In this document: positions 25,601 through 38,400 of the stretch, in pieces
How the letters are laid out: every line of letters starts with the position of its first letter
How positions within the stretch are numbered: the first letter of the stretch is position 1
NCBI GenBank assembly: GCA_914767715.1
Contig: OU612070.1
Span: forward strand, 14,835,501-14,899,500
Direction: 5' to 3'
Length of the DNA stretch: 64,000 nucleotides
Origin: Membranipora membranacea
Taxonomy: Eukaryota > Bryozoa > Gymnolaemata > Cheilostomatida > Membraniporidae
Notes under the pieces: generated by a model
The model's database searches: none
The model's input: the letters and a program-made list of their open reading frames with translations, nothing else
Told to the model about the DNA's origin: nothing
Translations under genes and position numbers: made by a program

Positions 25601-28600
25601 AATAAACAGAGAAAAGAAATTAGTTAGGCATTTGAATCATTGGCTGTGGTGGAGAATGAAAGCCCTATGATGGTAGAGAAGGTTAATGTGACTATTTTTG
25701 AATCTGTACCAGTTTGCATACATACATATTGATGGAAATGCCATGATGCTCAACTGAGTCAATCCCTTCTCCTCTTAGTTTGAAATCCTTCAGTGTGCAA
25801 AATATTCTTGATTTCGCCTTCTGGGTACCAACATAATCTGAAGAGGAGCCTTTTACTGCTATAATTATATATGATTCTAATTATCCTTGGTATATCAAAA
25901 TGCATTTAATATGTTATCAAACTTGGTATATAATTTGTCATCAGAAAAAAACGAAGACTCCTTAGAACTATGTCAATATTGGCTTTAATACAAACTTAAA
26001 AAACAGTACAAGTAGCAATGTTAATCATAAAAATAATCATAATATGGACCAGTATTTTCAATTCAAGCTTGATTTAGTCTCACCAGGAAAGTCGCATAAG
26101 GACTCTTCCAAAGTTTGGATGCCATTTCCCTCAATCTCAAGATTGAAGTTCCACCAATCCATAACTGAGCCCTGACTGATGCAGTACATATTGAGATACA
26201 GCTGGGTGTTAGTTATCCATTTGCTCCATAAGTTAACACCTATCAGGTCATCAAATCATTTAAATATTTGTAGACAAGATATAACTGTATCGGTGTAACA
26301 GTGTATCAGAGCATGTAAAATGACATCACCAATTATTTAGCTATTTCAATTTGCCAGTTTTTCACACAATCTCTACCACATTTTCAGCAGTAATAAAAAT
26401 GAGTTGACAGCCGCTGAGAAGAAATTCGAATGGCCAGGGCCATTCAAGAGTGCTTTATGCAATAACCACACCTGGTAGGACAACTTCATTTGTTTGAATG
26501 TTAACCTAATCACATATTGAGATTGAAATTGTTATTTTAAACTATATTCATATAGTTCATTGAGGAAGTGCGTGATAAGTTCATGATTAATTTGATAGAA
26601 GTATCCATCATTGTCAATATCATAGATATTACATTATGATCAACCCTCACCAGTGACCGAGCCGTAAAATCCATGAGTGGCTCCCAACACATATTTATTC
26701 TGATTGGCTCCGATAGTCAGGGCACCTCCTTCTATTGTTTTACCGGTGGCTAATCCAGAGCCGCTACATATCAGTTTATCCTCTAAAATCAAAAAGGCAT
26801 TTCATGAAAAGAGTAAGCATAATTCAAATTTTGATTCAGAATAGTACACATCCTATTCAATTAATCACCACTTTCACCTACCACTACTGGTTTTGGTTGG
26901 AGTAATAAATTACATGCCACATCAACTACAAAGATCAGCATAACAGAAATTAAACTATTGGTGTCAGGATTGAACAAGTTGAACATATTCTGAATTAGAC
27001 TTCACAATAAATATCTAAGTCTGAGGCGTACTGTCTTTTCCAGTAATAGATACAAAGGAATGTTGTTGCCCAGGTCATTTTCAGGGTTCATGGCATAATA
27101 AAAGAGTGAAGCAGTTTGTTCACTTCATTCTTACTAGTTGTAAACTGCAATAAACTAGACCTATCAAGTTCAAACTCTGGCGATAATCAGAACTCCAAAT
27201 ACAACTCACCAAGAAATGTTTGAAACTCTCCGTTGGAATTGGACCAAGTCACAGTAGCCCTAATCCACTTGTCTCGACTCCATTTCTTGCCAGCCATATC
27301 ACATACCATGCTCTCATCGTTGATTGTGATTTGGTATGTCCCATTTTGAACTGCTATGCTATATAGTACAAGATGGAAAATCAACAAAATATATTAACCT
27401 ATTCCAGTGCACACTGACCTCATAAGGTTAGTTTGTACCAGGACAGGGAAATCGACTTTCCGGCTCTAGGCTAAATTTTTGAATTCATGCAACTTGATAT
27501 GGATGACACTTGGATCGTTGAAAATCAATAGTTGGTTTTCATATCGAGAAGTTTTCGGATTAAAAAGTAAATAAATAATAATTTCCTGGATTTGAAATTA
27601 GCATTATTTAATTAACGCTGGAGTGAAATTATAATTCCACTGATCGGTTCCGTCAATCGGGCAGGGAGGATCGTCCATCGTAGAGGAAGAAAAGTAGGAG
27701 AGTATCAGCAATTTTAATACAGAATCCTGGTTGTGAACATTACAATACTTCAAAATCTGCAACCATTTTTTTAGAAAACCTGAATTTAAATTACATCACC
27801 TTAATGCTTCGCTGTATTTGACATTGCTGACCCATATGAAGGGTGTATCAAGAAGTCCCATGTCTTTGAACCAAAACTGCAGAGTAAACTCTTCAAGGTT
27901 TTCTTGAAAGCTCTGTGGCCAACCAATCATGAGGGCCAGAATATTATCTCCTGACAGTGGAAATCCATATACTGTTCTTAATGTCACTCCAACTAAAACA
28001 ATGACTTGTTATATCACCGCACCAGGTTCAGCTAACTTAAAATGTGTAAGTTTCATATACTTATATTCTTGAAAATCACGATAACACTGATCAAGTGGTT
28101 ATAGACTACCAAAAGACCGACGAATGTTATAGTCAGGAAGTTACTTATAATGTACTTATGTGAGCTTTACATGGTGAAAAATGTCAATGCTGCTCTGGGC
28201 ATGAACTATTCATGGTGGAAAGAGTCCTTCCCTTAAGGGAAGGTAACTCTCATTCCCTGTAATAAGTGACATCGACAGGCAAATCTCACATAAGTCTCTC
28301 TTAAGAAACTTCCTGACTTAAACATGCTTTGGTCTTTGGGTAGTCTTCAAGTGAAATGCTCCTCATGCCAATTTGGACTCGAATGAGTTATTTATGAATT
28401 CCTCTAAGAACCGTTAATCCTCAGATAAATATAAGTATCTTTTATAACAGAGAACAAGTCTTGAAAGATTTGTCTAAAGGAAGGTTAGAATATAAACTTA
28501 TTTGTAGTTATCGTGCTTGTTATTATTGGTAGACTTCTGATACCTATTTAACACTTACCTTGAGCAGGGTAGCTCACAATATTCATCAAGTCGAGTTGAA

Positions 28601-31600
28601 GTCCTGAATCCCTAAGAGAGAGAATGTTACCTGTGCCTGCAAGTGCGGCCAAGTTCATAATTGCATGATCCCAAACATTCAGATCACTAAAACAATAAAT
28701 AAAATCAATGCAAGACAGTGCAATATTTGTTCTATTCTTTTTATCATTGGTTATTAGCTCATTTAGGTTGCTTTAGTTAAATGGATGAGGATCCAATTTG
28801 ATACATGCCACACACAGAAAAGACAGGTTATTTACTTGGGGAAGAACTTATGCTACATGTCATGACTAATAAAAGACATATCAATGGCATTAGGAGTTAC
28901 CCTCTCTGTCAGAATGCTCATATTTTCCATGACGCCAAACATGCTGTCAAAAAGACCATCACTGAGGCCAGACATTCTGACAGAGAGGGCACCTCCTAAT
29001 ATTATTGATACCAATGTCTTTTATTAGTCATAAGCACAAGGTCTTCCCGAAGTAAATAACCTGTCTTTTCTGTGTGTGGCATGCATCAAATTGGATCCTC
29101 ATCCATTTAACCAAAGCAACCTAAACAAGCTAATAACCAATGATAAAAAGATGGTTTTTCCTCTGGTGCTTAATGCCAAAGGATCCATAAATTGCCCCTC
29201 ATGGGTGCTTCAGAGGCTTCTTGTAAATATTATGCAGTTGAAAGTATGCTATGAACAATAGTATCTGCACCACATAGTCCTAAAAAATCCTCCTCAAAGA
29301 CGATTATCCTGCCTTTTATCAAAATAGCAGAACGTCATGACATGACGTCATGCCGAAACCAATATTTTCAGAATCAGTGTTCAATTATCTTTCCAACGAA
29401 ATTTAAAAAATTCAAAATCGGACAACGCTGGTATCATAACCTTAAACAGTGGGCGGTTTTTAATCTATCAAAAGTGTATAGCTCAATTTAACTTTAATAA
29501 TATGATGTTTATAATTTTAAATATATCGTACTGGGGTCGTGACTAAGTTTTGGTTTAAAATCTTGCAGTACAGTGTGTCTGCTGTATTGTGTATTATCGA
29601 TTGCTTCTTCTGCAAGTATTCGCACTTCAGCATAATAGGCACAGCTGAACAGGGTTTGAATATAAATCAATAAAAAAACAAAAAATTTAATAAAACTAAA
29701 TATTAGAGAAGGTAACTATTAATTCAGTTCAAACCCAAAAACGCTTTAACTGTTTTAAGCCACCAGTAAGCTTGAACCATTACTGATTATGGATTATGAA
29801 TCAGCATTTCTCATCACCCATTCTTTGAAGACTTTGTATGGACCACAGCAATATATAGTCTGGCAGCTAGTTCTGCAGTAATTATGCAATATTTTCTCAT
29901 TTAGAAAATTCAGAGCACTTCTGGGTAAAAATTATGTATAGTGTTAAAAATTGTCCTACCTTCTCATCTATGAGGTATGAGTATCTATGAGGCCTAGTGC
30001 TGTGCCAACCTAGTAATCTACCACTTCAAAATACTTTTAATTACAATTCTTTTCCACATAGGTTCGAAATAAATATAGTTCCATTCTCAGGAGACATTTT
30101 ACGACAGTGGATAACTTAATTCATCAATTTATACAGTTCACTCAAGTAGATTGATGTGATAGTTTATTGGGCTGGTACAGCGCTAGCCCTAATAGATACC
30201 TCATATATGAGAAGGGAGGAAATTTCTATCAATATATATAATTTTTACCAAGGAGTGCTCTGAATTTTCTAAATGAGAAAATATTGCATAATTACTGCTG
30301 AACTAGCTGCCAGACTATATATTGCTGTGGTCCATACAAAGTCTTCAAAGAATGGGTGATGAGAAATGCTGATTCATAATCCATAATCAGTAATGGTTCA
30401 AGCTAACTGGCCCTAATAGATACCTCATACCTCATATATGAGAAGGGAAAAAATTTCTATCAATATATATAATTTTCACCAAGGAGTGCTCTGAATTTCC
30501 TAAGTGTGTGAAAATATTGCATAACTAGTAACTACTGCAGAATAAGCTGCCAGGATGGTATTTTGCACATTACTTTATTTATGAAGTAAAATTTAACACC
30601 TCACAAAAACACAGAATGCTACTGGACAATTAGATAGGAAGAGGATGTTTTGAGGTTGTCCATCACAAATTTTCTTTGACACTAAAACAAAACCGGCCTC
30701 ACTGTCAAGGTATCAGGAAGAGGAGTCTCCTCTCAGGTAAACAGTTACATTCTGTTGAAGGTTGATTGATACCTATAGACAACAGAAACCTTCTCTGTTG
30801 AGGTTGATTCGAATAGTTGACTGACCTGGAACAGCCACAACAAAAGAAATTCTCACCTTATATATCCATACCAGTTTTGGCTGGACTCAAAGCCTCCCCC
30901 AGTATACTCGTCATGATCATTACCCAGGGCCCACCATGAACCGGCCGGGATCAAAAAATCTGATGTAGCTATATTAACTGTGTGTTCCAAGACGCCATCT
31001 GTGAATAAAGGGTTCTCATTGTAATTGCGGTAGATAATACTGAAGATAAATGCATCTAGCGATGTTTGTAACTGTATGGGGGCTTTTCTGCTGAGTGAGT
31101 ACAGCTAAACAGCACTGCTAAATTTGAACACAAACGCTGTGCTGATTAATAAGGTTCTTTTTTTTACTGTAGGCGGTTGTTTTTCCAGCGATTCCTACAG
31201 AGAACCAAATGGTTTGAGGCCTTTTCTGACACCACGGTATCCGCCATGAATTAAACATGTGACTCTTTCACAGACACCACACTCCTTACCCATGAGCTAA
31301 GGCTGCTCCCTACCAGAACTTACCGATATAGATTTTAAATGTTGAGCCCTGATGTTTGACCAGACAGTATTGAGCCCAGTTAAGAAAGCTCTGAGTAGAG
31401 TAGCTCTGCTCATACCAATCATCACCAGATATGTACAGCCAACTCCAAGTTGGCATCACCAAAATCTGAAGTAGAATAACATGAAACAAGTAGACTTGAT
31501 TTAAAAAGTAATCAATAAATAATGATAAAATATAATAAACAAGAAAAAATTTGTAAAAAAAAACATTTCACCAAACATCCTCAATTAACAATTCGGATTG

Positions 31601-33552
31601 TTGTCATTATAGTTCAGTGATCTTACATAGAGATTATAAGTAGAGGGTAATACCACTGTCATGATAATTCTGAGTAATCATTGGTTCAACATTAACATAT
31701 AGTGATCAAATTTTCTCACACTGATTTCTAATGTCGTACTATTTCGTATAATACTATTCTATACTTATGTTGCAAAAATCGAAAAAAAACACAATGAACT
31801 ATCTACATAGAAAGAGGATTTCCATTAATTGAATTGTGGCAATTTACATGATTGACATTTGTCACAAGTCAGTTGTCAATTGACCAGGTGTAGTGGTATC
31901 ACAATTTCCATGTATATACCCTTATACGATGGTAATACGCTTAATGGATATTTCCAATCCCAAGAACAAGAAAAACATGTGACAGCGTTGTAAATAAGTT
32001 ACCTTGAAGTGATTTTGATCTTCGGCTGAAGCAACTGCAAGAGTTGTGTTATCATAGTCCCAAGTGGTTTTCTCTTCACTTAGAGGATACATTTCATCAT
32101 CGATCTATGAACAGGTGTAAACAGGAATGACTATGAGGAGTGATCTGACGGTTAAGGCTTAGAATTAAGATTATGATCCAGGTTCGGAATCCCAGCGCAG
32201 TATGTCAAATCTGGTTTGGCACTTGAGAGACATTCATCCTAGCAAGGCAGATAGGATCAGGACCATTAAAAACAGGTGGTCTACAGTGTGTAGAGGTTTT
32301 TTCACAAATCTCCCTGCCTCTTAAAAGAAAAGTAGCCTGTTAATACGGGCAAGTATATAGGGCCACTTAGCAAAAGCCTCAGTAATAAGGGGTGTGTAAA
32401 TAGAGCAGTCCAGAAAATTGTATGGTGTCGTGGATATCTTCCTGGCGATAACTATCAGTAGTTCACCTCCAAGTAACAATCATTCAACCAGAAGTTATAG
32501 ACACAGATGTATTTTGACTTGTTTATGGGATGCTCTTATTGCATACAATCAAAAAATAAACATTATTTTGTCGGTGAGCTTACCTTGATCCACATACAGA
32601 TGGTGAACTTATCCATCTCCCGATTATACAGTCTCGGCTTCTCCGTCAAAAATAGATATGCATCTGAATCGTTCCGAGAAACAGTGGTATGAACCAAGGG
32701 CCGGAACACTACAATTAGCATTGAATTACATGTTACATGTTACACTTTATGTATAGGTATATGAACATTCACGAACAAAAGGAAAAGCTCTGAAAAGAAT
32801 CTATAAACAAGATAGAGGGCTACAGAAGTATCTTTTCCCAACAAAAGAAACACTGAGATTACAAGGTAAGATTAGACAAGAAAGGATCACAAAACAGCTC
32901 CAAAGTATGAATGCCATTCCCATCAACATTATCTTTTTTTGTGTTGAAATATATGACATAAGCAAGTTTATTGACATTATTGTAACAATTTGAATTTGAA
33001 TTTGATCCTTCTTGGACCACCGAATTTGGCAAATATTTTAGCAAGTTCTAAATTATTAGACATGAAAATGCATTAAAGATTTGACTAGAGAGACCAATTT
33101 TCGTTATTCACTTTAACACGAGTGACCTGAATCATACAATGACAATTATATTGAATACATTGCGTATAGTGGCCAACATAAAGATGTTTATTTATGAAGG
33201 TAACTCCACAATGTCGCCTGACTGTACTACTGACTTTGAAGCATTTAGCTAATCAGGGCACATCGGGATTCCAATGCCGCAAACGGATATGGAGATTAAT
33301 TTGGGTTTCACCCAATCTTACTGAATTGACAAACAGCACAGGTGCCAATATAAGCTTGCAAAAGCGAATTGTGTTCAACAAGCAATAAATTGTATTATAT
33401 ATAAATGTGAGCTGGGGTTTTCAGGCCCATCATCTGCTGTTCCCTCTGATTCAGAATAACAAAGTGAAAATTATGTGTGAAATGAATTTACCTGCATGAC
33501 AGACTGAGATGAGAAGAAATAGAAGAAGTATGATTTTAATGTTTTCACCCAT
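16639..33552 (-). CDS. Secreted multidomain protein: pentraxin x2, apple, NHL, PAN-like (3' end not found)
   Basis: Exons: 33492-33552, 32584-32708, 32003-32104, 31324-31465, 30857-30998, 28559-28686, 27800-27992, 27210-27358, 26651-26782, 26084-26239, 25348-25366 (tentative), 25058-25188, 23137-23424, 21243-21529, 20141-20300, 19297-19411, 18052-18224, 17297-17542, 16639-16785. All phases agree, giving about 965 codons. A signal peptide (MGENIKIILLLFLLISVCHA) starts at 33552. Two pentraxin/LamG-like domains follow: FTICMWIK to NVWDHA, then FTLQFWFK to VNLWSKW. Next is a Cys-rich apple-like exon (CLLDCMYTYHGSCEGVQY). NHL-type blades follow (FGESSAGNVDGVYRNARFHK, SLVIADHMNDRIRHISL), then a Ser/Thr-rich linker and a PAN-like exon (CSLLCFNDQHCDGFTF). 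The order suggests a ligand-binding extracellular protein; the function is unknown. A split into two genes near 23.4-25 kb is possible because that exon also has internal ATGs before a hydrophobic run. Confidence 0.68.
18651..19134. mobile_element. Foldback MITE with 6-bp target duplication
   Basis: A 484-bp non-coding inverted repeat in an intron. The arms start CCATAGACTTAATA at both ends. They stay similar for more than 150 bp, with shared segments such as GTAACATCATTGGAAGGTGT in the left arm. The direct repeat TCAGTG flanks it (18645-18650 and 19135-19140). Confidence 0.8.
28103..28346. mobile_element. 244-bp foldback MITE
   Basis: Inverted repeat with arms starting AGACTACC. Inner arm blocks GTCAGGAAGTT and ACTTATGTGAG occur on both sides, and the centre is a perfect palindrome around CCCTTAAGGG (28236-28245). 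Its right terminus shares AACATGCTTTGGTC with the element at 34795-35096. No clean target duplication is visible. Confidence 0.7.
28737..29150. mobile_element. Long hairpin element, arms about 190 bp
   Basis: Left arm 28737 to about 28925 and right arm about 28965-29150 are inverted copies with few differences, separated by a short loop. Both arms contain TTGGTTATTAGC at the outside and CCTCTCTGTCAGAATG near the loop. It lies in the intron between exons 30857-30998 and 28559-28686 of the secreted-protein gene. No target duplication was seen. Confidence 0.85.
29764..30409. mobile_element. 646-bp foldback element, arms about 240 bp
   Basis: The left arm (from CCAGTAAGCTTGAACC) and the right arm (ending in the complement near 30409) are inverted copies of about 240 bp around a loop near 30015-30170. 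The outer arms share an uninterrupted run from the GATTATGAATCAGCATTTC region through the TTTGTATGGACCACAGC region. It sits in the same intron as the hairpin at 28737-29150. Confidence 0.85.
30410..30560 (+). repeat. Direct partial duplication of the foldback right arm
   Basis: This segment repeats about 30188-30325 in direct orientation with small changes (CTAATAGATACCTCATA, then AAGGAGTGCTCTGAATTT, then GAAAATATTGCATAA). It looks like a tandem extension or a second fragment of the same element. Confidence 0.75.
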
Positions 33553-35408
33553 CCTCCAACAGACTTTTCACCATGAAAATGCAAACACTCTGAAGGTCCT
33601 GCTCAAACAAAAATCAATGCAAACAGTTCATGTAAACAATTATGAAGTATCTCAGCTTCAAAACAGTCACGAAATGTAATTATGCTTTGATTTAATATCC
33701 ATTATCTGTGAAGCGGTTAATTCAATTTTGAAGTGAGAGACATAGAAGTGAATGGGAAACCTATGGACGATCGCTTACCCTGTATTAGATAATAAATTAT
33801 ATCATGGAGTATTGGACAGTTCACCAGGTAAAAATTTAATTCAGTATAATAAGTCTCGCTTTATAAAAGGTATTTATGAATTTTAAATAAGTGACGGTTT
33901 ATTAATTAGATTTTCAAGAAACTGATTGATTTCTAGCATGAAATTGGGTTTAATTACCCACCCATCCTGCAGCTTTAATTATTTAAAGTGAATTACTTCT
34001 GACCTTGAAAACGTACTAATCAATATAATAGATCTAAAATGCCACATCTCATGACGATAGTAATCTGCCACACAAAAGTCTAAAATTTAGAAAACAGAAA
34101 TATTGTTGCTGGAAATGGAGCATATGTTTAACTTGATTTATTTGTCCTCCTGACTCACTCAACGTGTTTGTTCCTGTTGGCTTTCTAGATAACATAACTT
34201 GCCTTCTTTTCTCCCCACAATATCAGCATTTATAAACTATAATGTTGTTCATTAACCGATCAAGGATAACAAATGATGACAAAATTCATTGTAGGCTTTG
34301 AAAAGCAAACAGATGTGAACTTTCAGCTCATCAGATGAAAGATGGTCCAGAAAATACTGGGCATCTTCACTGAAAAAGTATTATTTTTTATACAAATGTA
34401 TTTCAATTTTATGTTTTGGAATATTGATTTGCTGACATCATCAGACTGAGATGAATACTCAACAAATTAAAATCGGAAGTTTCACATGAGATTCACTGCT
34501 AAGCCAAGATTATTATTCTTGTGCAAATGCTTACAATTTTGTTTGTTTGTTTGTATAGACTTTAATGCCTGTCAATACGGTAAGGTAAATATGACAGTGC
34601 TCACAATGATACAGTACTATAAAAGAATTGTTTGAATGAGCGCACAATTACTCATTGTAAATAGAAAAAAATGTAATCTGTCAGGTACTGGTACACAATA
34701 AAAAATTACAAATAAAACTAAAAAAACTGCTGGAAAACGCTTTTTGATCTTAAAGCCGTGGGGGGATTTATCTTTAATATGTGGCTGTATAGTGGATGAC
34801 TAGGACTGGCTCGCAAACACCTTACATAGTTCTCACACAGAGTTGTTAATCTGGTGGTGATGGTTGGCAACCCGGTTTCTTGGAGGCAATTTTCTGTGTG
34901 CTCGAGGTCTGGGTAGATAAACCGGAGACAGTGGCAAGGCATACAAATGATCATTAATTCAAAACTCAAGTTTTTCATTCTCTGCATAATGTTGTCACAG
35001 TGAACAGGAAGTGCTTGTTTCTTGTATTGTCCTGTTGACTGTGACATCATAAGTAACTGCCTGACCATAACATGCTTTGGTCGTGGGCTAGTCATCAACA
35101 ATGTAATTTGAATATCAATTATAAAAATTATTATTTAAAATTCATAAAAAATAAGATATTTTAAATCAAAGCTCCAATCATCAAAATGAAACAAGATTTG
35201 AAACAATTTAAAACCAACTATATCCAACAACAATTGGGGTGAGAGGTTTCAGTTGTGCAGTGGGATTAAACTGTTCAACATATACGTATGGAAGATTAGA
35301 CAGGGTTTTGGTCTGTCCCGTGAATGGTCTGCCAGAGCACCTGTGGGCACACTGTGGATGGTGAGCCACAGGACCTACTCCAATACCGCAGGAAAGTTAA
35401 GACAGCTG
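33553..35408. other. Intergenic region between the secreted-protein gene and the SLC5 gene
   Basis: It holds the upstream flank of the secreted-protein gene and the 3' flank of the SLC5 gene, plus one small MITE (34795-35096). I see no other coding exon. Confidence 0.5.
34795..35096. mobile_element. 302-bp MITE-like element
   Basis: The ends are 9-bp inverted repeats (GATGACTAG and complement). The right terminus resembles the right end of the MITE at 28103-28346 (shared AACATGCTTTGGTC). An open frame across it has no family resemblance and is not treated as a gene. Confidence 0.5.
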
Positions 35409-38400
35409 TCATTCTAATTCCTGTACGCGTGGATTTTGTTGGCGTAACGCAATGAGTTCTTCATTTGATGGGCTCTATAAGAAAGAAATAAGATCAGTTT
35501 GTAGAGCAACTTTCAGAAGCCTTGAACCAATTCAAAACAAACACACTTATTTAGATGTGATCTACTTAAAGGGCAACCAAGGTTTCGCAGCAATGCATTA
35601 ATGGGTAGTAAATAATGTGCTAGGCAGCATCAGCTTTGTGCATTACGCTATGCAAAACTCAAAGTAGTTGCTGACTCTAAGCTGGATAACACTTCAGTTT
35701 AGGAGAGGTTCCAAGACATTGCTGTAATGATGATGATAGAGCACAGGCTAAAAAATAACAGGAACAGGAAACTGCTCTGTAGTATTCTATTTTAGCTGAG
35801 TTTGAGCACCTGATGGATGTAATGTTTCACAAGAATTCTGGCTGAATAATCATCCGAATAAGATTTTGTCTTTTTGCCTATGCAGAAGGTGCAATCTGCT
35901 ATTAATCGATGAGAAGTTGTTTGAAACCTTGGTTGCCCTTTAACTAACCGTTGATTAGAATTGGGGCAAAAATGACTTCCTTTACATCGTTGGGTAGCTG
36001 GTTGACAAGGTTGTTTTAATATAAGCGGTCAGGAAAGCAAAATGGATGACAAAAATATAAAAAAAAAGAATTCCGTTCTCTACAATAACTGCTTCTTTAC
36101 TGTCAAATTACAATCATTATTGCGAAAACGTACTAACCTTCCTCTCACTCCTACTATCCTGTCCATATCTACTGCTTACTGGTAAATGATCTGCTATTAT
36201 AGATTCATCATCCATGTAGTCTATATACTTCCTCCAGCTTTGCGGTAGACATTTACTGTGAGCAAAAGGCGGCGATATCAGACGATGATTAACTCTGTGC
36301 ATCTGCGTACGATCTGAATAAGGAGTAATCATGTAACAATTTTGTTTCCAATCAATACAAAGCTTGGTCTTAGTCTGCAAAGTGGATAGGATGAAGGGCA
36401 AAATCAAATTCTTTGGGAGGATAAACCAACTCAATCAACCGGTCTTCCCAAGGGTACGCTTGTCGCTGACTCAATCCAGCGGGAATACAAGAGTGTTATC
36501 ACAAGGTTGTCTGCACTCGGAATAGATGTCAACACTGGACCTGTTGAACTAGGTTTATACATTCTTACTATCAAGAATTTTTCACTATCAAGCATCTCAT
36601 CATCATTATTATTAGATAGCTGACATTGCTAGTGAATAAGCATAATATGCGGTTGAAGTGTATTCCAATTATTCGTACTTAGAATGAGACTGAGGACGAT
36701 TGCAAAAGTTGAGGTGACTATGATCCCTCCAGCTTTAGTCCAAATATAGGAGACATCATACAGGAAATCTACACCTTCTCTGTCAAAGAAAGGAACTACC
36801 CTACATTAGTACAATACAACATTTTGAGCTGTTAAATCATTTGGTGTAAAATAAGGTAATTTTGATTTTAAGAAATGTAATATCAAATCAGCAATAATAT
36901 AATTGTATCATGATTTAGTGCATGATGAGATCCTCATGTGTGATAGTTATTGTTTGAAGAATCCGGATAACAGTTCCTGCGATTCTCAGTATTTTGCTTT
37001 ATCACTTTTCAACGGACTAATCTGATAGTTTTGCATTATACATGAAAAGTATCTGTCAGCAGACAGTTTCGCTATCTTATATCAAACTACGCAGTGAAGT
37101 TAGCAAGATGAGAATTATATAGCCTGTAGAATACATCCTGGCTTAGAATAGATCGAAAATTGGTTAGTACATTTTACGAGGCCTACGAACCCAAACCTTT
37201 TGCCCACCTGTTTGTTTAAAACAATTTTTATTGCCTAATTTTCAATGCGGCAGCCTTGGTACAAACTGGATCATAGAAAAATCCATTGCAATATATAAAT
37301 ATGATGGTTTCATTCATGTACAAAGGTACACAAGCTAACATTAGCCAGCTATTTTGAATTTACATCACACAATGCTGCAAATCTTTCTGTCTAACTTGAT
37401 CACCTGTAGTGAGCTTTAGGATTCCATGTAGCTGGATCATACACAGGAGAGCTTATGTTAGCTAGCTCAGTAATATTAGTTATGTTACACCCAGCTGTAG
37501 TTACAGGGTAATGATACACATAAGGGCCGTTCATCAAACTCCCGAGACCTGTCCATCCAGCATACACTGCAATAAAATCATGAGAAGTGCATGAGATTTT
37601 AGTGAAATTTTGTACTCTATTTAGTCTTTTTTGAAGAAATGGCCGAACCGAGACATTGATCGATGATATTTCCAGCACAAAGGATCAGGTATAAGAATGG
37701 AATATGATATTAACATATGGAAAATCAATTGATGTACGATTATTTGAAACATCGACGTTGAGTCCCTTGAACAGAAAAACCTCAGTATACCAGACCAAAC
37801 TAAAATGACGTTATAGCCACACAGCAAGAAGTCAGGGAAAAACTGTCTGAGGATTTAAACCAGTCAACATATTCACAAATATATTATACCAAAATAGCTC
37901 AGAGTTAAACACCATTAAAGCTCTCACCTGACCCGAAGATGAAACCTACTAGAGTGGCTTTGCTGTTGACGAATGGGATGAATATTCCAAGTGAGAATAC
38001 AGCTAGGCTCGGTCCTCCAAATATGCCTGTGATTGTGATCAGCATCTATTATATAAAAAAAGATCATAACTAATAAGCTTTTCTCGGAAGTAAGTAAGTG
38101 TAAGGCCAAGTCCATAACTTTACTGATAGTGGTTTTACAAACTGTATCCGATTTATTAGTGAAATTCACTCCCTTTCCATCTTAGCTATTCAATTTTGAT
38201 CAAATGTGTTGTGACTCCTTGATTTCAATAATATTTAGTGAGTTTTGTGTTAGTTTAATTTAATTTAATTTAAAAAGGCCAGAATTATCAACTTAAGAAG
38301 TTACAATATCAGGTAATTGATCACTTACTGATAAGAGGCCTTGACCGAAGTTTTGTGCAAACAGCACAAAAACAACTGAGATTGCTCCGACCACAACAGA

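Noticed and set aside
29330-29350. CRE-like ACGTCATG palindrome
   Set aside because: A short motif deep inside an intron with no promoter context.
34718-35101. Minus-strand open frame of 127 codons
   Set aside because: It lies across a MITE-like inverted repeat and shows no family resemblance.
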